DNA from: a virus
Strand: one strand, 5' to 3'
Virus record (IMG/VR): IMGVR_UViG_3300044591_000854
Span: 1-31,249 of that record
DNA length: 31,249 nucleotides
Below the pieces are notes generated by a model that searched no databases, was not told where the DNA came from, and worked only from the letters and a program-made list of their open reading frames with translations. Below, one piece after another: positions 29,657 to 31,249 of this stretch (positions are counted from its first letter, which is position 1; each line of letters opens with the position of its first letter). A program made the position numbers and the translations under genes.

Positions 29657-30841
29657 ATGGAAAACATTATCGTAACAAAAGACCAACTGAAAGAAGTTGT
29701 TGACCGCAAAGTAGCCGATCAACTTCGTACACAAAAGCCATCAAGTAACAATGGCTTTGTAACAATCAAAGCAGATCATGATGCACGCCGCGATCAAGCT
29801 CGCGTAGTTGCTGACTATATTCTTGCAGTTCACAAAGGCCGCGAAGGACAAGCAGACGATATCGCACGCAAAGCAAACGAAAAGTACATCACAAGAGCTG
29901 ACTTTAATACTGGTACAGCATCTCAAGGCGGCGCGGCGGTTCCTCAGTTTTGGGTAGAAGAGATCATGAACTTTGCAGATCAGTACGGATATGCAAGAGC
30001 GCTCGCGAAGATCTATCCGATGCGCGGTAAAACTGAAAACTTGGTATCAAGTGGCGCGTTCACTGGCGCGGTAGTTGCTGAAGGTTCTGGCTTGACTTTG
30101 ACTGACTCAACTAACTTCTTTACAGCGACTCAACTTACAGCTCGTAAGATTGTAGCCGGTGCTATTATCTCCGAAGAGCAACTTCAAGATGCAACCCCTG
30201 CATTCTTGGATTATGTAGTAAACGGTCTTGGCCGCGCGCTTGCTGAAACAGAAGACAAGCAGTTTTTCAATGGTAATGGTACGGCTCCAAACTTTACAGG
30301 CTTAACAGGTATCTCCGGAACTACAACAGTTCGCCAAGGTGGTGCTAATAACTCTGGTAAAGATACATTCGGCGAGATCTCATGGACTGACCTTTGGAAC
30401 TTGCGTCTCGGTGTAAATTCTGGTGTTGGTGCAAATGGTGCATTCGTAGTGCCTCAATCAGTTTTCGGATTCTTGATGAAAGAAACAGCAGGCTCGCGCC
30501 CTGTTTTCGACATGGTTCGTCCTATCGAAATCACATCAATCGGCTTGACTGCACTTACAGGTAATTCATACTTTACTCCAACAGGCCGCCCGATGCATGT
30601 CGTGCCAGATGCACTCTTCCCAACAAGTGCAGCAAATACAGCGTCTGCATTCTATGCTGATTGGAATCAATTCACTGTTATGGGTATCCGCGAGGATGTA
30701 ACAGTTAACGAATACAAAGAATATTTCGGTGCGACTGGTCTTGGTGGTACTCACCAAAAAGGTATCGAAGTAGTTGAGCGCGTTGCTTTCGCATTCCCTG
30801 CTCCAAGTGCTATCGGTGTTCTCAAAACTTCAACAACCTAA
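29657..30841 (+). CDS. Major capsid protein (HK97 fold)
   Basis: This encodes 394 residues, following the protease by 12 nt. After a short helical N-arm (~1-80) comes 'NTGTASQGGAAVPQFWVEEIM' (84-104), the usual start of the mature HK97-type domain, then 'TARKIVAGAIISEEQLQDAT', 'AETEDKQFFNGNGTAPNFTGLTGI' and C-terminal 'RPMHVVPDALF' and 'VMGIREDVTVNEYKEYFGATG', all characteristic of phage_capsid proteins. The short N-arm fits a separate or protease-fused scaffold. Confidence 0.92.
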   Translation: MENIIVTKDQLKEVVDRKVADQLRTQKPSSNNGFVTIKADHDARRDQARVVADYILAVHKGREGQADDIARKANEKYITRADFNTGTASQGGAAVPQFWVEEIMNFADQYGYARALAKIYPMRGKTENLVSSGAFTGAVVAEGSGLTLTDSTNFFTATQLTARKIVAGAIISEEQLQDATPAFLDYVVNGLGRALAETEDKQFFNGNGTAPNFTGLTGISGTTTVRQGGANNSGKDTFGEISWTDLWNLRLGVNSGVGANGAFVVPQSVFGFLMKETAGSRPVFDMVRPIEITSIGLTALTGNSYFTPTGRPMHVVPDALFPTSAANTASAFYADWNQFTVMGIREDVTVNEYKEYFGATGLGGTHQKGIEVVERVAFAFPAPSAIGVLKTSTT

Positions 30842-30852
30842 TTAGGTGATTT

Positions 30853-31011
30853 ATGCTCGTAGATGTAATTCTAATCGAGCCGTATAAAGGTGTTTCGGCA
30901 GGGTATGAGACTTCTCTCCCTGCCGAGATTGCCGAGGCTCTTATTAAACAAGGCAAGGCGAAAGATGCAAAGCCCGCGCCGAAAGTAGAAACAAAGAAAA
31001 CAGGTAAATAA
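30853..31011 (+). CDS. Small protein following the capsid gene, hypothetical
   Basis: This encodes 52 residues; ATG 30853 behind AGGTGA. N-terminal 'MLVDVILIEPYKG' strand, 'LPAEIAEALIKQGKAK' helix, then a Lys/Pro-rich tail. Small proteins with this strand-helix pattern ('aG....lp...A..Li..G.A') often follow the capsid gene in HK97-type operons. Function unknown; perhaps a head completion component. Confidence 0.6.
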   Translation: MLVDVILIEPYKGVSAGYETSLPAEIAEALIKQGKAKDAKPAPKVETKKTGK

Positions 31012-31013
31012 CC

Positions 31014-31249
31014 ATGCCATATACAAGCGCAAATCCGAGGGCGTTTAATGCTCTCATGACCTTTCTTAATTTGGAAGTTAATGGCGATCCGACCTCCGAG
31101 GATACGGCGCTGTATACTTGGTTTGATGACCTGATAACAACTTGCTATGTAGAGGCTGAAGGCTATTGCGGTCAGCCTCTTCGTAGTGGGACGATATATT
31201 ACCAATTTTACGCCTCAAAAGCCCAACGCGGCCTCGAAGCTAATCACTC
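31014..31249 (+). CDS. Probable head-tail connector protein, 3' end outside window
   Basis: ATG 31014 starts two bases after the previous stop; 78 residues are visible. 'FLNLEVNGDPTSEDTALYTWFDDLITTCYVEAEGYCGQPL' resembles the N-terminal helices of gp6/YqbG-like head-tail connector proteins ('LK.h..vd.d..D..l..li..A...ve...gr.l'), expected just after the capsid gene. Cut by the window end. Confidence 0.65.
   Translation, partial: MPYTSANPRAFNALMTFLNLEVNGDPTSEDTALYTWFDDLITTCYVEAEGYCGQPLRSGTIYYQFYASKAQRGLEANH

Noticed and set aside
30822-31205. 127-codon ORF on the minus strand
   Set aside because: Antisense to the post-capsid and connector genes, which fit the head operon order.

Overview
The window is most of the genome of a tailed, double-stranded DNA phage with HK97-type head genes. 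Every gene I accept lies on the + strand, closely packed, often with ATGA or GTGA stop/start overlaps. I see no integrase, repressor, tRNA, CRISPR array or host housekeeping gene, so a virulent phage is the simplest reading; a prophage fragment is less likely. The host is uncertain. The VirE-N/VapE-type primase-helicase, a DUF3127-type OB-fold protein and small 'MEKEQ...A...G' proteins are typical of phages of Bacteroidota and relatives, but many genes here carry clear Shine-Dalgarno sequences, which that phylum uses little.

Layout. 1-3588: end of the late operon, with a truncated tail protein and virion-associated proteins including a paralogous pair, closed by a hairpin and a bidirectional-looking terminator. 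3740-8087: early region of very small genes around a Sak4-like recombination ATPase and a RecB-like PD-(D/E)XK nuclease. 8084-10909: an AT-rich five-gene island with a PAPS-reductase-like protein (IbrA/DUF3440 type), a free-standing copy of its C-terminal segment, an ectoine-synthase-like cupin, a ParB/sulfiredoxin-fold protein (IbrB type) and an unknown. 10912-14461: replication genes (ribbon-helix-helix protein, two DnaA-domain-IV-like proteins, primase-helicase). 14435-14695: an AT-rich gap with TGACAAC repeats, the best origin or operator candidate. 14688-19979: SF2 helicase, C5 cytosine methyltransferase with a second ORF nested in another frame, VRR-NUC nuclease, SAM methyltransferase, OB-fold protein and a GT7-type glycosyltransferase. 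19991-21345: lysis region. 21342-24712: tail fibre or appendage genes and a metallophosphoesterase. 25172-31249: packaging and head genes (terminase subunits, portal-MuF fusion, prohead protease, capsid protein, connector), cut off at the right end. Most tail genes (tape measure, major tail protein) are missing and presumably lie beyond the right edge, leading circularly back to base 1.

How it works together. Sak4-like ATPase, two nucleases, OB-fold protein, DnaA-like proteins, primase-helicase and SF2 helicase give a largely self-contained replication/recombination set. The cytosine methyltransferase and possibly the 8-11 kb island would modify phage DNA or otherwise counter host defences. 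The most interesting signals are that island, the double-coded methyltransferase locus, the repeat array at 14.4-14.7 kb, a short peptide motif shared by three consecutive DNA-binding proteins, and a 17-bp exact direct repeat at the two junctions of an AT-rich gene at 18.4 kb.
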